Below, piece by piece: positions 1-8,071 of a stretch of DNA of 35,059 nucleotides. The notes beneath the pieces were generated by a model that worked only from the letters and a program-made list of their open reading frames with translations, searched no databases and was not told the origin of the DNA. Origin of the DNA: an uncultured Actinobaculum sp. (GTDB taxonomy: Bacteria > Actinomycetota > Actinomycetes > Actinomycetales > Actinomycetaceae); contig CALIHR010000035.1 of NCBI GenBank assembly GCA_938020505.1, positions 1-35,059 on the forward strand. The letters are read 5' to 3'. The translations under genes were made by a program, and so were the position numbers. The number at the start of each line of letters is the position of its first letter. The stretch's first letter is position 1.

Positions 1-2
1 AT

Positions 3-236
3 TCGGTGCGGACACATGTTGAGCGCTACTTGCATGCGTACTCGCACCTTGAGGAGGCTGACATCTCGCGTTCGCTCGATCCGGGTGAGTCCACGGCAGT
101 ACTCAGATCTCTTTTCCGGTTCATGTATCACGTGGATAACAACCACGTCTCATCTATGTGCACTGCCCTCGATATTAAGGAACAAGCGTTATTGGGCGTA
201 CCTGTGTCAGCGTTGCAGGAGGGATCTGTCGCATGA
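3..236 (+). CDS. C-terminal end of an unrecognised protein (5' end outside window)
   Basis: The frame is open from the window edge to the TGA at 234-236 and gives about 77 residues; a GTG at 6 is the first possible start, but the gene more likely begins upstream. The protein is mixed, with a helical middle (residues about 20-45) and no motif I recognise. The next ORF starts inside its stop codon (ATGA at 233-236), and that one in turn overlaps the following ORF, so the three look like a translationally coupled remnant of one operon. I cannot assign a function. Its position beside a truncated DUF1016 fragment suggests decayed accessory DNA. Confidence 0.3.
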   Translation, partial: SVRTHVERYLHAYSHLEEADISRSLDPGESTAVLRSLFRFMYHVDNNHVSSMCTALDIKEQALLGVPVSALQEGSVA

Positions 237-376
237 CTGGCAACCTAACCCTAGGAGCGGATGGGTGTGTCACCGATCGGGAAGGAAAGCTCCTTGATGA
301 TGGAGTGAAGGTCAACTACCCGAAGTTCTCCCCGGCGCTTATGAAGATCAAAGGGCTGGAGGCTGCCGATGACTGA
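233..376 (+). CDS. small 47-residue ORF, function unknown
   Basis: ATG at 233 overlaps the stop of the upstream ORF by four bases (ATGA). The ORF ends at TGA 374-376, and the next ORF begins at ATG 369 inside it. A GGAGGG run at 218-223 is a good ribosome binding site. The 47 residues are mixed and soluble, with an Asp/Gly/Lys-rich middle and no recognised motif. The main support is the double stop/start overlap, typical of coupled genes. It could also be part of a longer gene broken by a frameshift. Confidence 0.3.
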   Translation: MTGNLTLGADGCVTDREGKLLDDGVKVNYPKFSPALMKIKGLEAADD

Positions 377-599
377 GATTGCTCGCAGCAGGGGAAGTGG
401 AGAGGCAGAGCGAGTTCTACTCGCTCGCGCCTCGGAGGTGATTGAGGAAGAGCAGGCTGCGGCCGCTCGTCAAGCCAACCTGGCTCTGATGCTGACCTTC
501 TGGCGACTCGACCTCCTCGTCGGCGGGGAGGTGCTCGGCTTGGAGCGTGCAGCCTACGGGGAACAGATTGTCGTCTCACTGGGGCGACAATTGAGTTGA
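369..599 (+). pseudogene. truncated DUF1016 N-terminal domain (YhcG-like PDDEXK nuclease remnant)
   Basis: The 76 residues match my memory of the DUF1016 N-terminal domain: a helix rich in Ala/Arg/Glu, then a hydrophobic-Trp-Arg segment (LMLTFWRLDLL, about residues 40-50), then the E-x-A-x-YGEQIVVSLGRQLS block (59-76). In full-length members this leads into a second helical region and a C-terminal PDDEXK nuclease domain, for about 330-380 residues in total. Here the frame stops at TGA 597-599 just after the YG...LGRQLS block, and I see no continuation of the domain in any frame downstream. It is probably a broken copy of a DUF1016 gene, a family often found near restriction-modification loci. 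The start ATG 369 overlaps the preceding ORF. Confidence 0.6.
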
Positions 600-1180
600 A
601 CCCACTTCAGGGTGCTCCTTCTTCGGCAGTCCTCACAAGAGGGCTGCGGTCCTCTCTCGGAGCGGTCCTTTCGGGCCGTCGGAATACCTCGTAGAGCCCA
701 CGGCGGGGACTGCGTCTTAGGGGGTGGAGGTGCCGAACTGTGCTACCCAGGCGCCCCAATTCAGCTAGGCCGAGATTTCCGGCTAAATGCGAGATTCTCG
801 ATTGCATGACCGCCTAGTTTTCCGCTGTGACTTGGCGTTTGGCCCTATTTTGCGCGGCAATGCTCGGCGTTGACTTCTATTGGCCCGTGACGAAGCGTGT
901 CGGTATCCTTTGTCGCTGCTTGGCGAAGCGCGGCGTCGGCCCGCGTTCTGGCATGAAAAGGATCTTCGTGCATTTATAAGGGCCAAAATTTGGTCGTTAT
1001 ATGGCGCCGAGGTAGTTTTCATGCGCGATTCCGAGTTCGTCCGGGATTCTGAGCCCGTGCGACGGCGGGTTTGTGCACGCTTTTGGGGCTGTGCGCGGTG
1101 GCGAGCTCATGCGCGACACCGAGCTTGCTCAACGGCGAGCTTATGCGCAACGGCGAACCTGCGAGCGTCGTCGGGCTCCG
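600..1180. other. about 580-bp stretch without a convincing gene
   Basis: No frame here has the codon bias or a motif of a real gene. The sequence is somewhat less G+C-rich between 780 and 1020, as expected of decayed or foreign DNA. On the minus strand, 723-735 reads CGGCACCTCCACC, which resembles the 3' end of tmRNA genes as I remember them. From 1021 to 1165 the DNA turns into degenerate short repeats, listed separately. Confidence 0.4.
1100..1163. repeat. degenerate short repeat, GGCGAGCTYATGCGC type
   Basis: GGCGAGCTCATGCGC at 1100-1114 recurs as GGCGAGCTTATGCGC at 1134-1148, with a weaker third copy starting at 1152. It lies just beyond the stop of the minus-strand membrane protein. 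A related unit (GGCGAAGCTCATGA) occurs at 19755-19815, so this looks like a dispersed intergenic repeat family. Confidence 0.55.
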
Positions 1181-1990
1181 TCATTCGACGTCGGCGATGA
1201 CTCCGGTTCTTGCCCACCGCCAAAGGGTGAAGGACTCTTGCGAGGAACACAGCCGTTTGATCGACCCGCGAGGGCCGTCGTCCCACACGTCGAGCCTAGA
1301 CGTGTACTCGAAGGTTTCGTCCCGCCCGTTCGCGTGGCGCAGGGCAAACGTGGTCTTGGCGTCTCCGTTCTTGTATGAAGGCCATACCTTGAACTCCGTG
1401 CACACCACGCCGGTCTCGGCTTGCGGGCCCGCCTGCAGGTCCAGCGCCAGTTCGACGTCGTTCACCGCGGCCTGCAACAAGAACATGGAGCCGAGGGCCG
1501 CGCCCAGGATCGCGGCCCTTTTCCCGAACAGGGGAGCGCGGTTCATCAGGCGGCGCAGCCACGTGTGCCGCGGATCCTTGCGGCTCACCCACGCCCAAGT
1601 CAACGCCAGGCACATGAGGCCCAGCCAGGGCCACACGTTCCACAAAAGCGCCCGAGCCCACATCTCCGTTGCGCCGAGCGGCTGCCCGCAATAGAACAGG
1701 TAGAGAGTGGTCGCCAGGAGGTAAAAGACGAAGCCGAGGGGGACTGCGCGCGTCGTGGCGGCGTCGATCAGCGGAACCCAGTCCCGCTTCGGAGCGCCGA
1801 TTCCCGCCCCTGCCTTTGCCGCCGCTCTCACGCCAGTTCGCGTCCCCGCGCCGCTTTTGCCCGTTTCCCATGCGCCCGCGCCGGCCCAGGCGCCCTTGGT
1901 CGCGGCGTCCGCTCCAGCCTCCTCCTTGGCTTCCCTTCCGAAGCGGGTGCGGCGGGCCGTCCGGCCCGGTTGAGAGCGGTTCCTCTCCAT
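1181..1990 (-). CDS. conserved-looking membrane protein, three predicted TM helices, function unknown
   Basis: 269 residues from ATG 1990; an in-frame ATG at 2020 would add ten. I prefer 1990 because GAAGGG sits at a good distance before it, while the AGGAG before 2020 is almost on top of the start. The first 75 residues are basic and Ala/Gly/Arg-rich and look disordered. Three hydrophobic helices follow (roughly residues 82-105, 112-133 and 158-180), then a soluble C-terminal domain of about 85 residues with one Cys near the membrane (GVVCTEF) and a second further on. The C-terminal domain would lie outside if the N-terminus is inside. I recognise no family. It is transcribed away from the TetR gene, and the 32-bp palindrome at 2304-2335 lies in the shared upstream region, so it may belong to the same regulon (inference). 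Confidence 0.65.
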   Translation of the reverse strand: MERNRSQPGRTARRTRFGREAKEEAGADAATKGAWAGAGAWETGKSGAGTRTGVRAAAKAGAGIGAPKRDWVPLIDAATTRAVPLGFVFYLLATTLYLFYCGQPLGATEMWARALLWNVWPWLGLMCLALTWAWVSRKDPRHTWLRRLMNRAPLFGKRAAILGAALGSMFLLQAAVNDVELALDLQAGPQAETGVVCTEFKVWPSYKNGDAKTTFALRHANGRDETFEYTSRLDVWDDGPRGSIKRLCSSQESFTLWRWARTGVIADVE

Positions 1991-2486
1991 GGATTTCCCT
2001 TCTTTGCGTGCTCCTCGCATATCTCCTGCCGTCTTCGTAGAGAACCGACGCCTCTATCGCGATGGCCTGTGTGTACGCCGTGATGGGTCGAGAATATCGG
2101 CGCAATCGCTTCCTTTTCCATTGAAAACGTGGGGAGCGCTCATCGGTTTGTCCGCCGGTCTGAGGCCTTCGAGGGCTGCGCGTCGCCGGGGCAGACGCGC
2201 CGACGGCGAGCGGCGGCCGGCGTCGGCCGTTTCCGCCGGACGATTCCCTGCTATGCCTGACGTCTCAGCTTCGGCTCTGGAATTCTCGAGTTCTGTGCCA
2301 ATGGTGTACATTTTGTACATGTACAGAACGTACACTTAAATTGTGTGCGGAAGGCGTTCCCGAATCGCGTGGAATTAGTTTCCAAGGGGCGGAAGGCGCT
2401 CCCCGAAAGGACGGGAAGGCTTCCTTGAAGGGCCGTGCGTTCGCCTAAAACAAGGCGTTCGCTCGAAGAATGAGAGGTGTGAGCCA
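1991..2486. other. divergent intergenic region between membrane protein and tetR
   Basis: About 500 bases with no convincing ORF. It contains the large palindrome at 2304-2335 (listed separately). At 2348-2440 there is a run of degenerate GGAAGGC-containing copies, for example GGAAGGCGTTCCCGAA at 2348-2363 and GGAAGGCGCTCCCCGAA near 2392. Promoters for both flanking genes must lie here, but I cannot place clean -35/-10 pairs. Confidence 0.5.
2304..2335. promoter_or_regulatory. 32-bp near-perfect inverted repeat, candidate TetR operator
   Basis: The two 16-base arms read GTGTACATTTTGTACA and, on the other strand, GTGTACGTTCTGTACA: 14 of 16 positions match. The core TGTACATGTACA (2314-2325) is a perfect 12-bp palindrome. 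It lies about 150 bp upstream of the TetR gene and 315 bp upstream of the divergent membrane protein. TetR regulators usually bind such palindromes as dimers or paired dimers and repress themselves plus a neighbouring exporter. The link to this TetR is inferred from position. Confidence 0.65.
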
Positions 2487-3395
2487 ATGAAAGGCAACGG
2501 TCAGCCGCGATCCGCGCGGGCTCAAGCTTCCAAAGCGGAAGCCAAGGCGCGGGAGGCGGGAGGCGAGGCGCTGGAAGCGGGAGACGAGGCGCCGGAGGCG
2601 GGAGGCGAGAGGAAGCGCGAGCTCGCCCAAGAGGGAAGCTCCGCGAAAGAGCGAGGGCCTGTGGGGGAGCGGCTCGATCGGCTCTGCTCGCTCACGTCGC
2701 GAAAGCGCGACCCCGAAGCGCGGCGCCGCGCGATCCTCAACGCCGCAATCGACGTGATAGTCGAGAAGGGCGCCGCCGCGCTCACCCACCGGGCTGTCGC
2801 TGTCCGCGCAGGAGTTTCTCTGGGATCGACCACCAAGTACTTCTCATCCATCGAGGACCTGCGAGAAAGCGCGATGGACGCTCTGGTCAGGGAGATGGAC
2901 GCCGGCGTCGACGCTTTCGAATCGGAGCTTGAAGCGTGTGACGACGTCGAAAGCTACTGCATCGAGCTCGCTTGCGAGTACTTGCAGGACGTTCGGCAGG
3001 TCAGGGCCGACGTCGCCCTGCTCAACGCCGGCGCCCGGGACGACGGGCTGCGCGAGATCGCGCTGCGCAACCCGGACCGGCTAATCGCCGTCCTCGCCCC
3101 TCATTTCGGCGCGGAGTGCGCAATGGCCCTCGAGCTGTGCCTCGAAGGCGCCCTCGTCCACTCGGCGCTGAGAAGCACTCCCATAGACAAAGAGGTGATC
3201 GGGCGAATCTTCCGGGCGATCTTATCCGCGCCGTGGCCAGGGCAAGAAGAGGCGAGGCGCGCGAAAGGCGGACGGTCTGACGGCGGAGGCTCGGACGACG
3301 GAGGCTCGGACGACGGCAGTCGAAGGGCAGACCGGAACAAAGGTCATGAAAACGAAAGCCATGAAGGAGAAACGAACAATGGCAAGAAAAGATGA
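2487..3395 (+). CDS. TetR/AcrR-family transcriptional regulator with unusual low-complexity ends
   Basis: 302 residues. The TetR helix-turn-helix domain is at about residues 72-120 (RRAILNAAIDVIVEKGAAALT ... AGVSLGSTTKYFSSIEDL), followed by a helical ligand-binding domain to about 255. Known members repress exporter genes until a drug or metabolite binds. The first 68 residues are odd for the family: an Ala/Glu/Gly/Lys-rich stretch with a seven-residue repeat (EAGGEAL, EAGDEAP, EAGGER). GTG at 2661 (residue 59), with GCGAGGG before it, is an alternative start giving 244 residues, a more usual length. The C-terminus ends in Gly/Ser/Asp repeats and a basic tail, and overlaps the exporter start by 17 bases, so the two are translationally coupled. 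The exporter is the likely target, and the operator probably lies at 2304-2335. Confidence 0.9.
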   Translation: MKGNGQPRSARAQASKAEAKAREAGGEALEAGDEAPEAGGERKRELAQEGSSAKERGPVGERLDRLCSLTSRKRDPEARRRAILNAAIDVIVEKGAAALTHRAVAVRAGVSLGSTTKYFSSIEDLRESAMDALVREMDAGVDAFESELEACDDVESYCIELACEYLQDVRQVRADVALLNAGARDDGLREIALRNPDRLIAVLAPHFGAECAMALELCLEGALVHSALRSTPIDKEVIGRIFRAILSAPWPGQEEARRAKGGRSDGGGSDDGGSDDGSRRADRNKGHENESHEGETNNGKKR

Positions 3396-5076
3396 GCGAC
3401 TGCAAGGAACGACCGACGAAGGAGCCCAGTCGACGACCGACGAAGGCACACTGTCAACGACCCAGGAAGACGCACGGTCAACGACTGACGAAGGAACACG
3501 GTCGACCAAAGCCGAGGGCGCGCGGCTGAAGGCAGAAGACGGCCCCGCGCCGGCACAGCCGCTGTCCACAGCCCGCCGGTGGCTGGCCACGGCCGTGCTC
3601 AGCGCGAGCGTTCTGGTCATAACCATGGACATGACGATCCTGAACATCGCGCTTCCCGACCTGGCCAAGGACCTCAAGCCGAGCGCCACCCAGCAGCTGT
3701 GGATCGTCGACGTCTACTCGCTGGTGCTCGCAGGCCTTCTCATATCCTGGGCGGCAGTCGGAGACCGTTGGGGCCGCAAACGAATGCTCATGCTCGGCTA
3801 CACCATTTTCGGAGTGGCCTCCCTCCTGGTCTTTTTCGCCGACTCTCCGGGCGTTGTGATTGCCGTGCGCGCATTCCTGGGCGTGGGCGGCGCGATGATC
3901 ATGCCCACCACGCTGTCGCTCATCCGCGTCATCTTCACGAACCCGAAAGAGCGGGCGACGGCGCTGAGCATCTGGGCGGCCGTCTCCGGTTTGGGGTCTG
4001 CCATCGGCCCCCTGCTGGGAGGGTACCTGCTCGAACACTTCTCGTGGCATTCGGCCTTCCTCGTCAACGTTCCGCTCATGGCCGCCGGCGTGATCGCGGG
4101 GATGCTTCTGCTTCCCGAATCTCGCGTTGAGAAACCGGGGAAGCTCGACCCGCTTGCGGTTCTCCTCTCGCTCGTCGGCATGACGCTGCTGGTGTGGTCG
4201 ATCAAAGAGTTCGGCGACAAAGCCAGCCTGCTCCTGCCCGCGCCGTGGATCGCCTTCGCGATCGCCGCCGTCGCCCTCGGCGCGTTCGCCCGCCGATGCC
4301 TCCGAAGCGACGAGCCCCTCCTCGACCTCGCCCTCTTCCGCAATCGGCAGTTTTCCGCCGGCATCCTCGCGGCGCTGGGCACCACGTTCTCGCTTCTGGC
4401 CGCGATCCTCCTCATCTCGCAGTGGCTCCAGCTGGTGCAGGGAGACACCCCGGTGCAGGCGGGGATCCACCTTATCCCCGCGGCAGCGGCGGGGGCGGTG
4501 GCGTCCATCGCGGCGCCGCCGCTCAGCAAGGTGTTCGGGGCGCGGGCCGTTCTCGCCGGCGGGCTTGCCGTGGCGGGCCTCGGCTTGGTCTACGTGGGAC
4601 TTCAGGGAGCCGGCCTCAGCGTGGCCACGGTGACGGCGGCCCTCGTCCTCGTCGGCTCGGGAGCGGGGACCCTCGCCATCGCGTCCGCCATGGTCATGGG
4701 CGGCTCGCCCGAAGATCGAGCTGGCAACGCCGGGGCCCTCGAAGAGACCTCCTACGAGCTTGGCGGCGTCATGGGCGTGGCCGTTCTGGGCAGCGTCTCG
4801 GCCCTCGTGTACAAGGCCGAGGTCGTCGCAGACCCGCTTTTCGCCGAGCTTCGGGAGCACAGCGCCGACGTCGCAGACCAAGCCAAAGAGTCGCTCGGGG
4901 CGGCGGTGACGATAGCGAACGAGGCTAATATTCCCGAGCTCGCCGAGCGCGCGGGAGCGGCTTTCACGCGGTCCTTCGAGGTGACGGGGGCAGTGGGCGG
5001 AGCGTTGATGATCGCTGTCGCCGCCGTGGTCTTCTTCCTCACACCGAAAGGAACGAAAATCACGGGAAGCCACTGA
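3379..5076 (+). CDS. MFS drug exporter, DHA2 (14-TM, QacA/SmvA-like) family
   Basis: 565 residues from ATG 3379, which has AAGGAG nine bases upstream; ATGs at 3346 and 3361 are alternatives. It is a proton-driven exporter of the cytoplasmic membrane. Visible family marks are the first helix with the D-x-T-I-x-N-x-A-L-P motif (MDMTILNIALPDLAK), motif A between TM2 and TM3 (GDRWGRKRML), and motif C in TM5 (GSAIGPLLGGYL). I count about 14 hydrophobic segments. Quaternary ammonium compounds and dyes are typical substrates of this branch, but the substrate here cannot be read. The N-terminal cytoplasmic tail before TM1 is unusual: residues 11-50 consist of five eight-residue repeats of TTDEGxxS type. 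It is coupled to the TetR gene by a 17-base overlap. Confidence 0.95.
   Translation: MARKDERLQGTTDEGAQSTTDEGTLSTTQEDARSTTDEGTRSTKAEGARLKAEDGPAPAQPLSTARRWLATAVLSASVLVITMDMTILNIALPDLAKDLKPSATQQLWIVDVYSLVLAGLLISWAAVGDRWGRKRMLMLGYTIFGVASLLVFFADSPGVVIAVRAFLGVGGAMIMPTTLSLIRVIFTNPKERATALSIWAAVSGLGSAIGPLLGGYLLEHFSWHSAFLVNVPLMAAGVIAGMLLLPESRVEKPGKLDPLAVLLSLVGMTLLVWSIKEFGDKASLLLPAPWIAFAIAAVALGAFARRCLRSDEPLLDLALFRNRQFSAGILAALGTTFSLLAAILLISQWLQLVQGDTPVQAGIHLIPAAAAGAVASIAAPPLSKVFGARAVLAGGLAVAGLGLVYVGLQGAGLSVATVTAALVLVGSGAGTLAIASAMVMGGSPEDRAGNAGALEETSYELGGVMGVAVLGSVSALVYKAEVVADPLFAELREHSADVADQAKESLGAAVTIANEANIPELAERAGAAFTRSFEVTGAVGGALMIAVAAVVFFLTPKGTKITGSH
3409..3528 (+). repeat. five in-frame 24-bp repeats in the exporter N-terminus
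   Basis: Units start at 3409, 3433, 3457, 3481 and 3505 and encode TTDEGAQS, TTDEGTLS, TTQEDARS, TTDEGTRS and TKAEGARL. The unit length keeps the reading frame, so copy number can change without breaking the protein. Confidence 0.8.
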
Positions 5077-5077
5077 T

Positions 5078-5143
5078 TGCACGTGGGAGGCCGCTGGCCG
5101 CACCCCGGCGGCCGCTGACTGCACGTGGGAGGCCGCTGGCCGC
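5078..5143. repeat. 24-bp direct repeat with an internal hairpin after the exporter gene
   Basis: A 24-base unit beginning TGCACGTGGGAGGCCGC is at 5078-5101 and exactly again at 5120-5143 (period 42). Between the copies, GGCCGC (5096-5101) and GCGGCC (5108-5113) form a short perfect hairpin with loop ACCCCG. There is no T-run, so it is at best a weak terminator of the exporter operon. The rest of 5077-5409 shows nothing except the promoter below. Confidence 0.65.
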
Positions 5144-5376
5144 CGAGGAACGCCCGTGCCAAAGATGAAGGGCGGCACATCTGCAAGGCTGCGCAACGAC
5201 GCGGTTTACTCAGTCAACTGACCGAAGTTCCTTCCAGAATATGGGAGAATACGTTGCAAAGATGAGAATCCGAGATTGTGGAAGGCGCCATGGCTCACGT
5301 GCGGCCCTTCCGCACTCACTTGTGGCGTCTCGGCACCGCTGGCACACTACGAATAGGGGTTCAAAACCTGTAGATT

Positions 5377-5382
5377 TATACT
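5377..5382 (+). promoter_or_regulatory. putative -10 box of the Ser/Thr kinase gene
   Basis: TATACT lies 27 bases before the chosen start ATG 5410, in a locally A+T-rich stretch. No good -35 hexamer is visible 16-18 bases upstream, so this rests on the -10 alone. Confidence 0.35.
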
Positions 5383-5409
5383 GTCATGTGTCGAGAACCT
5401 GGAGGGTAC

Positions 5410-7827
5410 ATGCGTCGGCTTGGAAGCAGATACATCCTCGATGAGCGCATTGGGAAGGGCGCCCAAGGAGAGGTGTGGATCGGTCGTGCTTCCAGCGAGA
5501 GCTCTCAAGACACCGTTCCCGAGACTTACGCCTTCAAGATCCTTCGGACCGACCTCGCCGAGGAACCCGGTTTCGTCGAGCGTTTCATCAAGGAGCGGTC
5601 GACCCTTTTGCGCGTCTCCTCGCCTTACGTCATCGGCGTTCACGATTTCGTCGTCGAAGGGACGACGCTCGCGTTGGTCATGGACTACGTCCCTGGCGGC
5701 GACCTGCGCGGCTACCTCAAAGAATCGGGGCCGCTGCCGCCCGCGGAAGCAGCGCAACTCGGCGCCTCGGTGGCCGAGGGGCTGAGCGCCGTCCACAATG
5801 CCGGCATCCTTCACCGCGACGTCAAGCCCGCCAACATCCTGCTTGACTTTTCGACGACGCCGATGACCCCGCGCGTCGTCGACTTCGGCATCGCCCGCAT
5901 CATCGACGTCGCAGGCGCGAGCCACCTCACGGGCGTCATCGGCACCCCGCTGTACATGTCTCCGGAAGTCCTCTCGGGCGAGGTCCCCGGAACGCAGGCC
6001 GACATTTACTCCCTCGGCGTCGTCCTGTATGAAGTCGTCTGCGGGGTGACGCCCTTCGTCGGCAGCATTTCGGAGCTGCTCGGGCAGCACATGCACCGCA
6101 CGCCCGGGCGCCCCGCGGGCGTGCCCGACCGAATGTGGGGCCTCATCGCCTCCATGCTCGTCAAGACTCCGGAAAAGAGGCCGACGGCGACCGACGTCGC
6201 ACGCGAGCTCCGCGCAATGGCCCCCGAGCTGGAAAACGTGCCTGCGGCGGCGAGGATCGCGAAGCCCCCGCCGTCGACCCCCTCGACGGAGCTTGCCGAC
6301 AGGGGCCTCTCTCCGGCGGGGCACTACCCGCAGGCGGCTTTCTCCTCCGCGTCGCCGCATTTTTCGGCTTCCAGCCCGGTCTCCTACATTCCCAATCGCT
6401 CCACTCAATCGGCGTCCGAGGCGGCCTCCTCCTACGCGGGGCCTTATGCCGGCCCGTATACGCGCACGCAGACGGGGGCCTACGGCTCGCAAACTCAGAC
6501 GGGGGCCTACGGCTCGCAGACCTTTCCATTCACCCCGCAGACCGCTGGAGACGCCCGCGGTCCGAGGCGCTCGCGTCGACGCAAGAAATGGAGCAAAGGG
6601 ACGATCGCCCTCGTGTCCCTGCTTGCCGCCGCCTTGGTCGGCGCGGGCGTGTGGGGGATCCGCGTGTTGACGCACGAGGAGAAAACGCCCGAGTGGTACG
6701 TCGCGAATTTGCCTGCGGGCAAGAAGTTCGTAGAAGAGCACCGCGTCTCCAAGGCCTACAAGGTGGCCGTCTCCCCCGACCGGAGCCTGATCGCCGCCAA
6801 CGCCGTGAGCGATTGGACGCTCTACGGCCTCAACGGAACGGGCACTTCGAAGATCGCAAAGAGGAACTGTTACGACAACAAGTCGGGGTTCTGGAACAAC
6901 TCCTCGTTCCTCTGCCACACGGGCAACTCGGCGACGGTCATTCGCTCCAATGGAAACATCTACAAGCCGCCGGGCCCAAGCTCCCATAACCTCGTCGGCA
7001 CGGACGGCGAGATCACGGTTATGATCTCCGACGACAACTCGGGCGACCTCGTCGGCATCGACTCTTCCGGAAAGGAAGTCTGGCGCGCGCTGGGGAAGTA
7101 CAGCGAGGCCATCGTTCAGAACGGCTTCATTCTTTCCTATGACACTGAAAAGAAAGCCGTGCGCATACTTTCCGTCGCCTCCGGCGAAGTGTTGAAGTCT
7201 GAGGACGCCGACGACGATTTCGAGTCGCTCAGCGACAACCCGCATCCCCTCGGTTTCGGGATCGACGCCGGAACCAAGGCGTTTTACCGGGTCGAAAGCG
7301 GTTCCTACACGATCTGGGACGAGAAGGGCGATCAGAAATTCCAGGGCAAAGCGAAGGTGACCACGAACAACTGGGTCATATCCTCTCCGAACGTCTCGCC
7401 CGAAGCCCTCAAAGAGCTGTTCGAGGCGTCGCCTGACACCGAGGCGGTCAACATCCGGGGTAAAAGCGACATCAGGGTGGCGAAGGTGGACGGCGCCAAA
7501 TGCCGGGTCGAGATCGACGGCGTCCGCTTCAACGTCCCGAAAGTGAACGATCAGAGCAGGTGTTACATCGACGTTCTGGGGCTCAGCGGCGACGACGACA
7601 CGCTGCTGCTGGAGTCCTCCAACGCGTCTGACGAGAGAAGACACTGGAAAACCGGGACGGTCGCCAAAGACAACGAGGGGAAGGGCAAGGTCGTCGCCTA
7701 CTCTCTTTCCAGCGGAGACGAGCTGTGGAGGGCGGACGGCTCCTTCGTCGCCCTGCTCGGCGGAAATCGCATGGCCATCCGGCCAAACGGCGACGAAATC
7801 ATCCTTGGCACCGTCAGCGACGAATGA
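5410..7827 (+). CDS. transmembrane Ser/Thr protein kinase with a propeller-like extracellular domain
   Basis: 805 residues from ATG 5410, chosen over ATG 5386 because GGAGG (5401-5405) sits just before it. The kinase domain spans about residues 8-265: Gly-rich loop GKGAQG (15-20), ATP-binding Lys43, catalytic HRDVKPAN (135-142), DFG (158-160), and GTPLYMSPE in the activation segment. A Pro/Ser/Ala linker with a nine-residue repeat (QTGAYGSQT) leads to a basic stop and one TM helix at about 397-420. The outer part (about 425-805) has recurring short beta motifs such as VAVSPDRSLIAAN, GIDSSGKEVWRA and SGDELWRADG, as in PQQ/WD-like propellers, where actinobacterial PknB has PASTA repeats. It probably senses something outside the cell and phosphorylates cytoplasmic proteins; the ligand is unknown. 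No partner gene or phosphatase is adjacent. Confidence 0.93.
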   Translation: MRRLGSRYILDERIGKGAQGEVWIGRASSESSQDTVPETYAFKILRTDLAEEPGFVERFIKERSTLLRVSSPYVIGVHDFVVEGTTLALVMDYVPGGDLRGYLKESGPLPPAEAAQLGASVAEGLSAVHNAGILHRDVKPANILLDFSTTPMTPRVVDFGIARIIDVAGASHLTGVIGTPLYMSPEVLSGEVPGTQADIYSLGVVLYEVVCGVTPFVGSISELLGQHMHRTPGRPAGVPDRMWGLIASMLVKTPEKRPTATDVARELRAMAPELENVPAAARIAKPPPSTPSTELADRGLSPAGHYPQAAFSSASPHFSASSPVSYIPNRSTQSASEAASSYAGPYAGPYTRTQTGAYGSQTQTGAYGSQTFPFTPQTAGDARGPRRSRRRKKWSKGTIALVSLLAAALVGAGVWGIRVLTHEEKTPEWYVANLPAGKKFVEEHRVSKAYKVAVSPDRSLIAANAVSDWTLYGLNGTGTSKIAKRNCYDNKSGFWNNSSFLCHTGNSATVIRSNGNIYKPPGPSSHNLVGTDGEITVMISDDNSGDLVGIDSSGKEVWRALGKYSEAIVQNGFILSYDTEKKAVRILSVASGEVLKSEDADDDFESLSDNPHPLGFGIDAGTKAFYRVESGSYTIWDEKGDQKFQGKAKVTTNNWVISSPNVSPEALKELFEASPDTEAVNIRGKSDIRVAKVDGAKCRVEIDGVRFNVPKVNDQSRCYIDVLGLSGDDDTLLLESSNASDERRHWKTGTVAKDNEGKGKVVAYSLSSGDELWRADGSFVALLGGNRMAIRPNGDEIILGTVSDE

Positions 7828-8071
7828 CGTTCGACGTCGAGGCGGTCTGAGCCCGTTTGCCGCAGTCGAGCGGGAGAGCGCAGTTCCACCGGGTTTGAAA
7901 ACGCCTGCGCGGCCAGGCGCTTAGACGGCCAGCAACCACGCGGATCCAAGTGCGGAGGGTGCGGCTAGGCGGCCAGGCGAGGTGAGGCCATGCTTGGAAC
8001 ATCCAGTGGCTGAGCGGAACTTGGGCCAATTCGTCGCGAAGCGGCTGGCCGTCAAGCTTACCCTGAGTAGT
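7828..8071. other. intergenic stretch after the kinase gene
   Basis: No gene seen. TCGACGTCGA (7831-7840) is a perfect palindrome just after the kinase stop. CGCCTG (7902-7907) and CAGGCG (7914-7919) form a hairpin without a T-run. GCGGCCAGGCG recurs at 7909-7919 and near 7969-7979, another short intergenic repeat. Confidence 0.4.

Noticed and set aside
607..1022. Small minus-strand ORFs in the gap after the DUF1016 fragment
   Set aside because: Arg/Ser-rich translations with no motif and no good ribosome binding site.
1296..2105. Alternative minus frame of 269 residues over the membrane protein
   Set aside because: It is Arg/Gly-rich and lacks the three hydrophobic helices and the binding site seen in the frame 1181-1990.
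5347..7644. 765-residue minus-strand frame opposite the Ser/Thr kinase
   Set aside because: The plus strand carries all kinase motifs; the minus frame is Arg/Gly/Val-rich without any motif.
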